From Vandammella animalimorsus (GTDB lineage Bacteria; Pseudomonadota; Gammaproteobacteria; Burkholderiales; Burkholderiaceae_C), in NCBI RefSeq assembly GCF_002285285.1, contig NZ_NSJF01000004.1, positions 186,001-250,000 on the forward strand: 64,000 nucleotides of DNA, given 5' to 3'. How positions within the stretch are numbered: the stretch's first letter is position 1; every line of letters begins with the position of its first letter. A model generated the notes under the pieces. That model ran no database searches. It saw nothing but the letters and a program-made list of their open reading frames with translations, and was not told the DNA's origin. This document shows, in pieces, positions 42,581 to 51,439 of the stretch. Made by a program: the position numbers and the translations under genes.

Positions 42581-43387
42581 ATGACCCCAACCACCACCGC
42601 ACTGCGCGCCACCCGCCCCCTGCTGGCTGCCGCCGCAGCCGCTAGCCTGCTGCTGGCTGGCTGCGCCAACATGAGCGACAACCAACGCTACACCGCCACC
42701 AGCGTCGGCATCGGCACCGCTGCGGGCGCCGTCGTCGGCGGCATTGCGGGCGATGGGCGCGGCGCAGCCATCGGCGCCACGCTGGGGGGGCTGGGCGGCT
42801 ATGTCTGGTCGCAACGCATGGAGCGCCAGCGCGCCGAAATGGATCGTGCCATGGCCGACTCTGGCGTGGTCGTCACCCAGACGCAGGACAACCGGCTCAA
42901 GCTCAACATTCCCAGCGACATCTCGTTTGACACCAATCGCGCCGAGATCAAACCGCAGTTTGCCCCGCTGCTGGACCAATTCGCCTTCAGCCTGCAGAAC
43001 AACCCGGGCACGGACATCGTCATCGTCGGCCACACCGACAGCACCGGCAACGACGCCATCAACAACCCGCTGTCGTTCAACCGCGCCGAAAGCACCCGGC
43101 AATACCTGATCGCGCGCGGCGTGGCGGCCCAGCGCATCCAGATCGATGGCCGCGGCTCGCACGAGCCAGTGGCCACCAACGCCACGGCCGAAGGCCGCTC
43201 GCGCAACCGCCGCGTGGAAATCTACGTCGGCGAGCCAGCCCAGGCCCAGCCCCAGCAGCCACAGCCGCCGCAGTACCAGCAGCCGCAATACCAGCCGCAG
43301 CCCTACCCGCAACAGCCGCAATACCAGCAGCCGCCCCAGCAGTACCCGCAGTACCAACCACAGCCGTACCCGCAGTACCGCCGCTGA
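42581..43387 (+). CDS. OmpA-family outer-membrane lipoprotein (YiaD-like)
   Basis: 268 residues. The lipobox LLLAGC places the lipidated Cys at about residue 28. A glycine-zipper segment follows (GIGTAAGAVVGGIAGDGRGAAIGATLGGLGGYVW, about 42-75), then an OmpA peptidoglycan-binding domain (about 105-215) with ISFDTNRAEIKPQF, VIVGHTDSTGNDAINNPLSFNRAESTRQYL and GRGSHEPVATNATAEGRSRNRRVEIYV. The last 45 residues are a Pro/Gln/Tyr repeat (PQYQQPQYQPQPYPQ-like), unusual for the family. GGAGGG lies 5 bp before the ATG. It anchors the outer membrane to peptidoglycan. A strong terminator follows. Confidence 0.92.
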   Translation: MTPTTTALRATRPLLAAAAAASLLLAGCANMSDNQRYTATSVGIGTAAGAVVGGIAGDGRGAAIGATLGGLGGYVWSQRMERQRAEMDRAMADSGVVVTQTQDNRLKLNIPSDISFDTNRAEIKPQFAPLLDQFAFSLQNNPGTDIVIVGHTDSTGNDAINNPLSFNRAESTRQYLIARGVAAQRIQIDGRGSHEPVATNATAEGRSRNRRVEIYVGEPAQAQPQQPQPPQYQQPQYQPQPYPQQPQYQQPPQQYPQYQPQPYPQYRR

Positions 43388-43409
43388 TCGGCCTGCAGCC
43401 ACCCCAAAG

Positions 43410-43437
43410 CCCGCCAGAGCCGTCTGGCGGGTTTTTT
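43410..43437 (+). terminator. Rho-independent terminator of the OmpA-family gene
   Basis: CCCGCCAGA (43410-43418) pairs with TCTGGCGGG (43423-43431), followed by six T (43432-43437). Confidence 0.9.
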
Positions 43438-43481
43438 CATGGTCGCGGCACGGCGCGCCAGCCGCACAACAAGCACCTGTG

Positions 43482-43655
43482 CCTCAGAGCCTGTGCACAA
43501 TCTCGGCGCGAGTGGGCAAGAAGCGCTTTGGGAGGGCTGCAAGGCGCAAAACACAGCCACAGCCCCCTGCTATGGCGAGGCTTTGCAACGCGCCGCAGAC
43601 CACCCAAATCCGCCCTCTTGACCGCCGTGTAGAGATTGTGCGCAGGCTTTCAAGG
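43482..43655. repeat. Dispersed repeat, full copy B
   Basis: Same order of blocks as 5293-5463: left end CCTCAGAGCCTGTGCACAATC, GCGAGTGGGCAAGAAGCG, GGGCTGCAAGGCGCAAAAC, CTATGGCGAGGCTTTGCAACGC, CCACCCAAATCCGC, and a right end GAGATTGTGCGCAGGCTTTC. The TGA stop of yhdP (43650-43652) lies in the right end, exactly as glnS ends in copy A. The ends have diverged together so that they can still pair (TGTGCAC/GTGCGCA), which points to selection on the paired structure. Confidence 0.8.
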
Positions 43656-46600
43656 CGCATCGCCCGACTCCGGCTGTGGTTGCGCCGCAGCAGCCGGGCG
43701 GGCCAGGCGTTGGACCTGGGGCTCGCTCCAAGTGCCGTGGATGTGAAACTGCCGCGCAGCCGATTCGGCCAGCGGCTTGCTCAGGAAGAACTGCGCCAGG
43801 AAGGTGCCTGCGCCCACGGCTGGGTTGATGGCCGTGGCCACGAGCGAGGCGGTCATGGCGTCGAGCTCGGGCACGACCACGACCTGGATGTCCTGCGTTT
43901 CGGCCACGAGGTCGGCCACGCCCTCGAGCAGCACGCCGGCATTGACGCCCTTCATCTGCAGGTTGTTGGTGCGCGCCTGGCCGCCCTCCAGCCGCACGTC
44001 GCCCTGTATGAAGTCGAAAGCGAAGCCGCTGCTGAACACGTCTCGGAAGTCCAGACTCAAGCGCCGCGGCAAGGCCTGCAGGCTGAGCACGCCCAGCAGC
44101 CGCGCCGCGCCGGCGCTGGCCTGCAGGAACTGCCCACGACGCACCTGCAGGTGCAGCGCGCCGCCCAGGCTGGGCAGATCCAGTTTCAGCGGCGAGCCGC
44201 TCCAGGAGAGCCGGCCGTCGAGCTGGCCCTGTCCGCCCTGCAGCACGCCAGGCATGCCCAGGCGCGCCAGCAGGCCGCCGGCGTCGAACATCTCCAGCGT
44301 GAAGCGCATGTCCATTTGCTTGCGGCCGCTGAGCAAGGCGCTGGGCTGGCCCTGGCGCGTTGCATCGCGCCAGCTGCCCTTGGCGGTCAGCCGCGCCTGG
44401 GGGGTGGTCATGGTCAGGTAGTTGATGCGCCATTCACTGGGCGCTCCGGCCTGTACTTGGTTGACAGCCTGCAGGGCTACGCGGCCCCAATCGCGCCGGG
44501 CAAACAACAGGCGTTCGATTTCCAAATCCACGGTCGGCAGGTGCGTCACATCGGCCCAGTTGGGCGTTGCGCCGCTGGGCTGCGTGGGCTGAGGGGCCTG
44601 CAGCGTGGCGGGCTTGCCATCGCCCTGTTGCTCGGCCAGCGTGGCGGGCAGCTCCAGATAGGCCACTTTGCCGCGCAACAGGCCGGTGCCTTCAAGGTAG
44701 TCCGGGTGGTATTCCAGCGTGCCCTGGGCCTGGCGCGCCTTGAGTCTGGCCACCCAGTGGCGGCGCTCGCCATCGCTGCGGTAGATCTGCGCCTGCACGG
44801 CGTCAAAGCCCACCGCCCCCAATTGCAGGCGTGGCAGCTTGGCATACCAAACGTCGGGCACGAATGCCTGCCAGGCTGGTGGCGTAGATGGCGTAGATGG
44901 CGTAGATGGCGTAGATGGCGTAGATGGCGCGGATGGCGCCATGGCTACGGCGTCAAGGCCAGGCGGCGGCGCATTGGCAGGCGCGGCCTGCGGCTGCGCC
45001 AGCGCATGCAGCCAGGGCAGCCAGGCCGAGGCATTCCACTGCGGCCAGGCAATGGTGGCGCGCACCCGCGGGCTGATGGGTGCGGGCGCAAAGCTGTTGG
45101 GGATGAAGGCCGCCAGACGGCGTTCATCGGCGCTGAAGGCGCCGATCAGCACCTCGCCGCCCAGCACGCGCCAGGCGCTGGCTGGGCTGGCGACCTTGGC
45201 CGCTGGGCCGCTGGCCTGCTGGGACGCGCTGCTGCCTGCTGGCGCGCTGGCGGCATTGGCTGCGCTGGCCACATGGGCTGGGGCGGCCAGGCGGTAGCGG
45301 GCGTACAGGCGCTGGCCCCATTGCAGTTGCAGGCTTTCTTCGCCCTGCGCCTGGGCCGCTGGCGCATGCCACAGGCGCAGCGGCTCGGCGCTGGCGGCGG
45401 GCTTGTCCAGCGGCGCAGGCAAATGGCTGCCCAGGCCTTGCAGATCGCTGGACAGGTCAATGTAGGCGCGCTCGCCCACGGTCTGCACCTGCAACTGGTA
45501 GCTGCTCTGGCCGTGCAGCGGCGCCAGCCAGGCCTGGGCGGCGCCCTGGCCCAGCGCCTGGGCGGCGTACTGGCGCAGGCCGTCGGCGCTGAGCTGCCCT
45601 TGCGCCTCAATGCGTGTGCGAAAGGGCTGACCGGGCTGCAGCGGCTGTGAGGCCAGCGTCAGTCGCAGCGGCCCGCCCAAGGCCTGGGCCTGCAAATCCT
45701 GTGCCGCAAAGCCCTGGTGGGAAAACTGCACGCTGCCTTGCACCTGTTGCAGCTGCGGCACCTGGGGCCACCAGCGCAGCTGGTTGCCCTGCAGGTGCAC
45801 ACGGCCTTGCACGCTGGGCTGCGCCCCGGCCCGCGTGGCCGCGGCCTCCAGCGGGATGTCCAGCTGCAGCTCCAGGCGCGCCGCGCCATCGCCTTGCAGC
45901 GTGTCCAGCACATGGCCGGTCATGCGCGCCGCCGGGGTGCTGGCCAGCACGTTGAGCTGGGCCTGCAGCGGCCCTTGGGCCCGCGCCTGCACCTGCAGAT
46001 GGGCATGCGTCAAGTCGTCGATGCGCGCCTGGCCTTCGAGCAGGCGCACCTGTGGCGCAGCCTGCAGCTGGCCTTGCCGCACCTGCAGTCGCATTTGCTG
46101 CCCTTCGAACACCAGCGTGCCGGCCAGGGCCTGCAAATCCGGCCAGGCCAGCGGCAGCGTGCCCGGCGGCAACAGCGCGTGGGGCAGGTAGCGCAGACCC
46201 ACGTCTTCCAGCTCGGCCTGGATGCGAAACAGCGCACTGTCGGCCCTGGCGGCGGTGACCGACCTTGATGCGGCAGCCGCAAAGGGGAATTCGTGCAGCG
46301 GGCCGCGCACCTCGAACTGCACCTGGCGCGATCGGCCCTGACGCACGGCCTCGCGCACGTAGTGGCGCACGGGCTGCGGGATGCTGCGCGGCAGGTAGCG
46401 CCACACGGCGGAGGCATCGGCCTGGCTGAGGCTGGCGCGCAGGTCCAGATGCCCAGGCCAGGGCCCCGGCTGGCGGCCTTTGCGCGGTTTCATCCGTGCC
46501 ACCTCCTGCGCCGTGGAGTTGCGCCAGTGCAGGTGCAGTTGGCCGCGGGCATGGGCATTGGCCAGCTGCGGCGCTTGCAGCTGCAGCTGCCACAGGCCCT

Positions 46601-48383
46601 GTGCGTCGCGCTGCCAGTGCAGCTGCGCCTGCAGTTGCTCAATGGGGATGTGGGGCGGCTCAAACAGCCTGGGCAGGCGCACAGCGCCCGAGGCCATGCT
46701 CAAGGTGGCCTGGCCTTGCCGGGCATCGGCCTGCAGCGTGCCGCTCAGGCCGGCCACTGCGGCCGGCAGGCGCTCGTCCTGCATGCCCAGCTGCAGCTGC
46801 TGCCATTGCGCGCGCAGTTGCCAGTGCCGGGGCCAGTGCTGGGGCGCATTTGCCAGCCAGGCTGGCGCTGCTGGCGGGGATAGCTGTTGGGACTGCTGTT
46901 GGGGTGTGGATTGCGCTGCGTTGCCTTGCCAGCTCAGCTCCAGCTCTTGCAGCCGGCCTGCGGGCTGCCAGCGCGCCAGCGCATGCTGCATGGCCTGCCA
47001 GCGCTGCCGCCAGGCCGGCGCGGTACGCGCAGCTGTGGGCTGCGGCGGCTGCAGCAGGGCCGCCAGCGGCGCCAGATCCACTTCAGACCATTGCAGCTGG
47101 CCCTGGGCGCTGCGCCAGTCCGACCAGTGCTGCCCGGGCGCCAGTTGCAGCGACAGCTGCATGGGGCCGCTGCGCCACTGCCAGCGGCCGCGCGCCAGTT
47201 GCATGGGCTCCAGCGTCACATGCCATTGCATGCCCGGTCCGCCTTCCTGGCGCAGCAGCGTCAAGCTGGCCTGGGCCTGCTCCCAATGCAGCCACGGCGG
47301 CGCGGCCGGCGCGTCGGCATCGCGCAACTGCCACTGGCCAAGCTGTACGCTGGCATCGGCGCGCGCCAGCTGGCCCTGGCGCAAGCGCAACTGCAGCTGT
47401 GCATCGACCTGACCGCTGGCGGCCTGCGGCTGCGCCAGGGCCGCCCAGGCCTGCGGCCATGGCCGGCCCGTTTGCTGGGCCCATTGTTCGGCCCACTGCA
47501 AGGCAGTCTGCAAGATGGGTTGCAACTGCTGCACCGGCACGGCCTGCAATTGCAGCTGCCAGCGCCCATCGGGCAGGCCGGGCTGTGCGCCGCCCCAGCT
47601 GCCACGCCACTGGCCCTCAATGCGCACGGCCGCCGCGGGCGCATCTTCGGCAGCGTCATGCTCTGCGGGCTGCGGGGCCAGCGACAGTTGCAGCTGGTGC
47701 CTGCCCAGCGCCGTGTGACGCAGCTGCCAGTCGATGTGGTGCAGCGCCCAGAGTGCCTGGGCCGGGCCAACCTGGCCTGCGGGTTGCTGCTGCCAGATCA
47801 GGCTGCCCTGCTCCACGCGCAATTCGGGCTGGCGCTGCAGCCAACGCCATACGGCCGCCCCGGCTGCTTCGGTGGTGGAGCCAGACACCGGCTGCGCCGC
47901 CGGGGCGGCGTCATCGGGGGCCAGCGCCGGGGCCGCCGCGCTGGCCGGGCTGGCGGCCGCGCTCAGGTACAGCGTCGGGCGGTGCAGCACCAGCGCCGCC
48001 ACACTCTGACGCCACAGCATCTGCCAGGACAGCTCCACCCTGGCCTGGGGCACATGCAACGCCATGCGGCCGTCGCGCGCGCGGGCCTGCACATCCCACG
48101 CCACCAGGCTGGGCAGCAGCCCGGCGGTCTGGGCCTGCAAGCGGCCCAGTTGCAGCTGCAGGCCGGTGGCCTGGCTGGCGTAGCGCTCCAGCGCCGGGCG
48201 CCATTGGTCGATGCGCGGCAGCAGCCACCAGTGCAGCAAGGCCAATGTCAACGTCAGGCTCAATAACAGCCCCAGCAAGGCCCACCGCAGCCAGCGCAAG
48301 CCCTGGCGCCAGAGCCTACGCCCGCCCCGTTGGGCCGGGCCGGGCGCGCCGGGGCTGGTCGCATCCAAGGGGGGACGATTCAT
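43650..48383 (-). CDS. yhdP: YhdP-family AsmA-like envelope protein
   Basis: 1577 residues. A short basic N-terminus and one membrane helix (about 32-55, LRWALLGLLLSLTLTLALLHWWLLP) are followed by a very long beta-rich periplasmic region and a C-terminal AsmA-like domain (about 1380-1560: DMRFTLEMFDAGGLLARLGMPGVLQGGQGQLDGRLSW, RGQFLQASAGAARLLGVLSLQALPRRLSLDFRDVFSSGFAFD). This is the YhdP/TIGR02099 family of bridge-like proteins that help move phospholipids between the two membranes. A Ser-Thr-Pro repeat is inserted at about 1150-1167. The stop codon lies in a dispersed repeat. glnE is divergent, about 100 bp from start to start. Confidence 0.9.
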   Translation of the reverse strand: MNRPPLDATSPGAPGPAQRGGRRLWRQGLRWLRWALLGLLLSLTLTLALLHWWLLPRIDQWRPALERYASQATGLQLQLGRLQAQTAGLLPSLVAWDVQARARDGRMALHVPQARVELSWQMLWRQSVAALVLHRPTLYLSAAASPASAAAPALAPDDAAPAAQPVSGSTTEAAGAAVWRWLQRQPELRVEQGSLIWQQQPAGQVGPAQALWALHHIDWQLRHTALGRHQLQLSLAPQPAEHDAAEDAPAAAVRIEGQWRGSWGGAQPGLPDGRWQLQLQAVPVQQLQPILQTALQWAEQWAQQTGRPWPQAWAALAQPQAASGQVDAQLQLRLRQGQLARADASVQLGQWQLRDADAPAAPPWLHWEQAQASLTLLRQEGGPGMQWHVTLEPMQLARGRWQWRSGPMQLSLQLAPGQHWSDWRSAQGQLQWSEVDLAPLAALLQPPQPTAARTAPAWRQRWQAMQHALARWQPAGRLQELELSWQGNAAQSTPQQQSQQLSPPAAPAWLANAPQHWPRHWQLRAQWQQLQLGMQDERLPAAVAGLSGTLQADARQGQATLSMASGAVRLPRLFEPPHIPIEQLQAQLHWQRDAQGLWQLQLQAPQLANAHARGQLHLHWRNSTAQEVARMKPRKGRQPGPWPGHLDLRASLSQADASAVWRYLPRSIPQPVRHYVREAVRQGRSRQVQFEVRGPLHEFPFAAAASRSVTAARADSALFRIQAELEDVGLRYLPHALLPPGTLPLAWPDLQALAGTLVFEGQQMRLQVRQGQLQAAPQVRLLEGQARIDDLTHAHLQVQARAQGPLQAQLNVLASTPAARMTGHVLDTLQGDGAARLELQLDIPLEAAATRAGAQPSVQGRVHLQGNQLRWWPQVPQLQQVQGSVQFSHQGFAAQDLQAQALGGPLRLTLASQPLQPGQPFRTRIEAQGQLSADGLRQYAAQALGQGAAQAWLAPLHGQSSYQLQVQTVGERAYIDLSSDLQGLGSHLPAPLDKPAASAEPLRLWHAPAAQAQGEESLQLQWGQRLYARYRLAAPAHVASAANAASAPAGSSASQQASGPAAKVASPASAWRVLGGEVLIGAFSADERRLAAFIPNSFAPAPISPRVRATIAWPQWNASAWLPWLHALAQPQAAPANAPPPGLDAVAMAPSAPSTPSTPSTPSTPSTPPAWQAFVPDVWYAKLPRLQLGAVGFDAVQAQIYRSDGERRHWVARLKARQAQGTLEYHPDYLEGTGLLRGKVAYLELPATLAEQQGDGKPATLQAPQPTQPSGATPNWADVTHLPTVDLEIERLLFARRDWGRVALQAVNQVQAGAPSEWRINYLTMTTPQARLTAKGSWRDATRQGQPSALLSGRKQMDMRFTLEMFDAGGLLARLGMPGVLQGGQGQLDGRLSWSGSPLKLDLPSLGGALHLQVRRGQFLQASAGAARLLGVLSLQALPRRLSLDFRDVFSSGFAFDFIQGDVRLEGGQARTNNLQMKGVNAGVLLEGVADLVAETQDIQVVVVPELDAMTASLVATAINPAVGAGTFLAQFFLSKPLAESAARQFHIHGTWSEPQVQRLARPAAAAQPQPESGDAP
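44881..44934. repeat. 9-bp tandem repeat inside yhdP (Ser-Thr-Pro coding)
   Basis: GGCGTAGAT occurs five times in perfect tandem (44881-44925), followed by one altered unit GGCGCGGAT (44926-44934). On the coding strand each unit adds Ser-Thr-Pro. Because the unit is a multiple of three, copy-number changes would keep the frame. Confidence 0.95.
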
Positions 48384-48487
48384 GGGGGGCGATTATCAGC
48401 CCAGGTCCTGGGCGCGCCAGTGCACCAGTGCGTCGGTGCGCTGGCCGACAATACGGGCCATCTTCCGCACCCATCTGCACGATCGCC

Positions 48488-51331
48488 ATGAATCTCTGCA
48501 CCACGCCGCCGCCCCACCCCAGCAGCCCCGCCTGGCAAGGCCTGCCCGGCGGGGCAGGCCATTCGCGCTTCGTGCAACGCATCCGGCGCCGCTACGCGCA
48601 GGAGCTGCCCTGCCTGCCGCCGGGCCAGGTCACGCGTGCGGGCATGCAGCAGGCCCTGCAGGCGCTGCTGCACACTCAGCCGCTGGGCGCGGCGCTGCGC
48701 ATCCTGCGCCAGTTGGTGCTGCTGCGGCTGGTCGAGCGCGATGTGGAGCAGGCCGCGCCGATGCAGGAGATCACCCAGGCCATGACGGAGCTGGCCGAGC
48801 TGGCGCTGGACCAAGCCTTCGGCCACGCCCAAGCGCAGCTGCAGCAGCGCCACGGCCAGCCGCTGGACGCGCAGGGCCAGGCAGTGCAGTTCTGGATCGT
48901 GGGCATGGGCAAGCTGGGCGCGCGCGAGCTCAACGTCTCCAGCGACATCGACCTGATCTACGTGTACGAGCGCGATGGCGAGACCAGCGGCGACGCAGCC
49001 GGGCGCGGCGTCATCAGCAACCACGAGTACTTCAGCCGGCTGGCGCGCCAGCTGCAAACCCTGGTGGGCGAGACCACCGAGCACGGCCTGGTTTTTCGCA
49101 TGGATCTGGCGCTGCGCCCGCACGGCAAGTCCGGCCCGCCGGTGAGCTCGCTGCCTGCGCTGCACCAGTACTTCCTGACCCACGGCCGCGAATGGGAGCG
49201 CTTTGCCTGGCTCAAAAGCCGCGTCGTCGCGCCTGCGGCGGCTGTGCGCTCGCCCAACGTGCGCAAGCTGCGCGAGGCGGTGCTGCCGTTCGTGTTCCGC
49301 CGCTACCTGGACTACCCGGTGTTCGATGCCTTGCGCGAGCTGCATTGCCAGATCCGCGAACATGCCAATGCGCGCTGCGCAGGCCGCCCCGAGCGCGCCA
49401 ATGATGTCAAGATCGCGCGCGGCGGCATCCGCGAGATCGAATTCACCGTACAGCTGCTGCAAGTGGTGCGCGGCGGCAGCTTCCCCGAGCTGCGCTGCCG
49501 CCCTACGCTGGAGGCATTGCATCGCCTCAGCCGCGCCGAGCTGATGGCGCCACAGACAGCCCAGCGGCTGCACGATGCCTACGTCTTCCTGCGCCAGAGC
49601 GAGCACCGCATCCAGTACCTGGACGATCAGCAGACCCATGTGCTGCCCACCGATGCGGTGGATCTGCAATGGATTGCCCACAGCATGGGCTTTGAGGGCA
49701 GCGACAGCTACCTGCAAGCGCTGGCCGCGCACCGCGAGTGCGTGGCGCAGGAGTTCGAGGCGCTTCTGGGCACGAACAAAAAGTCGCGCCGGCGGCTCGG
49801 CCCTGCGGGCAACGCGCAGGCCAAGCCCGCCCCCGATGCCGCCAACGACCAGCCGCCACCGCACGGCAGCCAGGCCAGCGCCGCGCCCAGCTCCTGGCCC
49901 CAGCTGCTGCGCCAGCTGCCCCCAGCCATGGCAGAGCACCTCGCATCCTGGCCAGAGCTGCCGCGCTTTGAGGCACTGCGCCATGGCTCCATGACCCGGG
50001 TGCTGGCACTGCTGCACACCACCGGCGAACAATTGGCCAGCGGCGCCATCACGCAGGATGCGGCGCTGCGCTTTTGCGACTGGATGGAGTCGCTGCTCGG
50101 GCGCGACAGCTACTTTGCGCTGCTGATGGAATGCCCCGGCATCCACAACCGCCTGCTGCAGCTGCTGGGCTCGACCAAATGGCCATTGCGCTACATGCTG
50201 CGCCACCCTGGCGTGGTCGATGAGCTGGCCAGCGGCACCATGCTCAGCGAACGCTTCGACGCAGACTACTTCGCCAAGGAGCTGCAATGGCGCCACGATG
50301 CGCTGCGCAGCACCGGCGAGGACGACGACGAGGCCCTGATGGACGTGCTGCGCCGTGGCATGCACGCCGAAACCTTCCGAACGCTGGCGCGCGACGTGGA
50401 GCAGCGCATCTCGGTCGAGGCCGTGGCCGACGATCTCAGCGCGCTGGCCGACACCATCTTGCAAGTCACCACCGACTGGTGCTGGCAGCGGCTGCGCAAA
50501 AAGCACCGCGACACGCCGCAATTTGCCATCATCGGCTACGGCAAGCTCGGCGGCAAAGAGCTGGGCTACGGCAGCGACCTGGACATCGTCTTCGTCTACG
50601 ACGACGAGCACGAGGACGCCCCGCTGGTCTACGCCAACCTGGTGCGCAAGCTCATCGCCTGGCTCAGCAGCAAGACCGCCGAAGGCGACCTCTACGCCAT
50701 CGACACCGCGCTGCGCCCCAACGGCAACTCCGGCCTGCTGGTCACCAGCTTCCAGGCCTATGCCGACTACCAGCAACAGCGCGGCAGCAACACCGCCTGG
50801 ACCTGGGAGCACCAGGCCATGACGCGCGCGCGCTTCGTGCTCGGCTCGCCCGCGCTGCGCGCGCGCTTTGACGAAGTGCGCCGCGCCGTCATCCAGGCCC
50901 CGCGCGAGCACGCCGCGCTGCGCGCGCAAATCCTGGCCATGCGCGAGAAAATGCGCCAGGCCCACCCCATCGCCAACGACTGCTTCGACCTCAAGCACAG
51001 CCCCGGCGGCATGATCGACATCGAATTCGCCACCCAGTACCTGGTGCTGGCGCATTCCGGCCAGCACCCCGAGCTGGTGCGCAATGCCGGCAACATCGCC
51101 CTGCTGCAAATTGCCCAGGAGCAAGGCCTGCTGCCCGCCCCCATGGGCCAGGCCGCAGCCGATGCCTACCGCACCATGCGGCGCAGCCAGCACATAGCCC
51201 GTCTCAACGAAGAACACGGCCACATGCCGCTGCCGCAGGCCCAGGCCATGCAGCAGGCCAGCCTGGCGCTGTGGCAGCATCTGTTCGGCGCGGACGAGCA
51301 AGCACAGGCGCAGGCCACGCGCCTGCACTAG
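48488..51331 (+). CDS. glnE: Bifunctional glutamine synthetase adenylyltransferase / adenylyl-removing enzyme
   Basis: 947 residues, the normal length. Two nucleotidyltransferase domains share the pattern G-x-GKLG-x-x-EL-x-x-x-SD-x-D: GMGKLGARELNVSSDIDLIY (about 139-158, adenylyl removal) and GYGKLGGKELGYGSDLDIVF (about 683-702, adenylylation), each with a C-terminal helical domain. It adjusts glutamine synthetase activity in response to PII and glutamine. The linker after the first half (about 430-475) carries a Pro/Ala/Gln-rich insertion. The start is the ATG of NLCTTPPPH; an open reading far upstream runs antisense through yhdP and is not used. The TAG stop abuts a dispersed repeat end. 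Confidence 0.95.
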   Translation: MNLCTTPPPHPSSPAWQGLPGGAGHSRFVQRIRRRYAQELPCLPPGQVTRAGMQQALQALLHTQPLGAALRILRQLVLLRLVERDVEQAAPMQEITQAMTELAELALDQAFGHAQAQLQQRHGQPLDAQGQAVQFWIVGMGKLGARELNVSSDIDLIYVYERDGETSGDAAGRGVISNHEYFSRLARQLQTLVGETTEHGLVFRMDLALRPHGKSGPPVSSLPALHQYFLTHGREWERFAWLKSRVVAPAAAVRSPNVRKLREAVLPFVFRRYLDYPVFDALRELHCQIREHANARCAGRPERANDVKIARGGIREIEFTVQLLQVVRGGSFPELRCRPTLEALHRLSRAELMAPQTAQRLHDAYVFLRQSEHRIQYLDDQQTHVLPTDAVDLQWIAHSMGFEGSDSYLQALAAHRECVAQEFEALLGTNKKSRRRLGPAGNAQAKPAPDAANDQPPPHGSQASAAPSSWPQLLRQLPPAMAEHLASWPELPRFEALRHGSMTRVLALLHTTGEQLASGAITQDAALRFCDWMESLLGRDSYFALLMECPGIHNRLLQLLGSTKWPLRYMLRHPGVVDELASGTMLSERFDADYFAKELQWRHDALRSTGEDDDEALMDVLRRGMHAETFRTLARDVEQRISVEAVADDLSALADTILQVTTDWCWQRLRKKHRDTPQFAIIGYGKLGGKELGYGSDLDIVFVYDDEHEDAPLVYANLVRKLIAWLSSKTAEGDLYAIDTALRPNGNSGLLVTSFQAYADYQQQRGSNTAWTWEHQAMTRARFVLGSPALRARFDEVRRAVIQAPREHAALRAQILAMREKMRQAHPIANDCFDLKHSPGGMIDIEFATQYLVLAHSGQHPELVRNAGNIALLQIAQEQGLLPAPMGQAAADAYRTMRRSQHIARLNEEHGHMPLPQAQAMQQASLALWQHLFGADEQAQAQATRLH

Positions 51332-51371
51332 AGCGTGTTATGCACTTTGCGCCCGGTGGGCAAAAAAAACG
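51330..51371 (+). repeat. Half copy of the dispersed repeat at the glnE stop codon
   Basis: The sequence begins in the glnE stop codon (TAG at 51329-51331) with AGAGCGTGTTATGCACTTTG, then CCCGGTGGGCAAAAAAAACGC, equivalent to the left end and GAGTGGGCAAGAAGCG block of the full copies. A strong hairpin terminator replaces the rest. Confidence 0.65.
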
Positions 51372-51410
51372 CGGCCATGGGTTTTGCCCATGGCCGCGTT
51401 CTTCGTTCTT
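51370..51410 (+). terminator. Rho-independent terminator of glnE
   Basis: CGCGGCCATGGG (51370-51381) pairs perfectly with CCCATGGCCGCG (51387-51398) around TTTTG, followed by TTCTTCGTTCTT. Confidence 0.85.
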
Positions 51411-51439
51411 ATTTGAGCTGGCAGCTGCCAGTCGGTGCC

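Noticed and set aside
43256-43387. CRISPR-like short repeats
   Set aside because: The repetition encodes the Pro/Gln/Tyr tail in frame; no spacers of constant length and no cas genes anywhere in the window.
46496-48487. Upstream extension of the glnE frame by about 660 codons
   Set aside because: It is antisense to yhdP and Ala/Pro/Arg-rich; GlnE has its normal length from the ATG at 48488.
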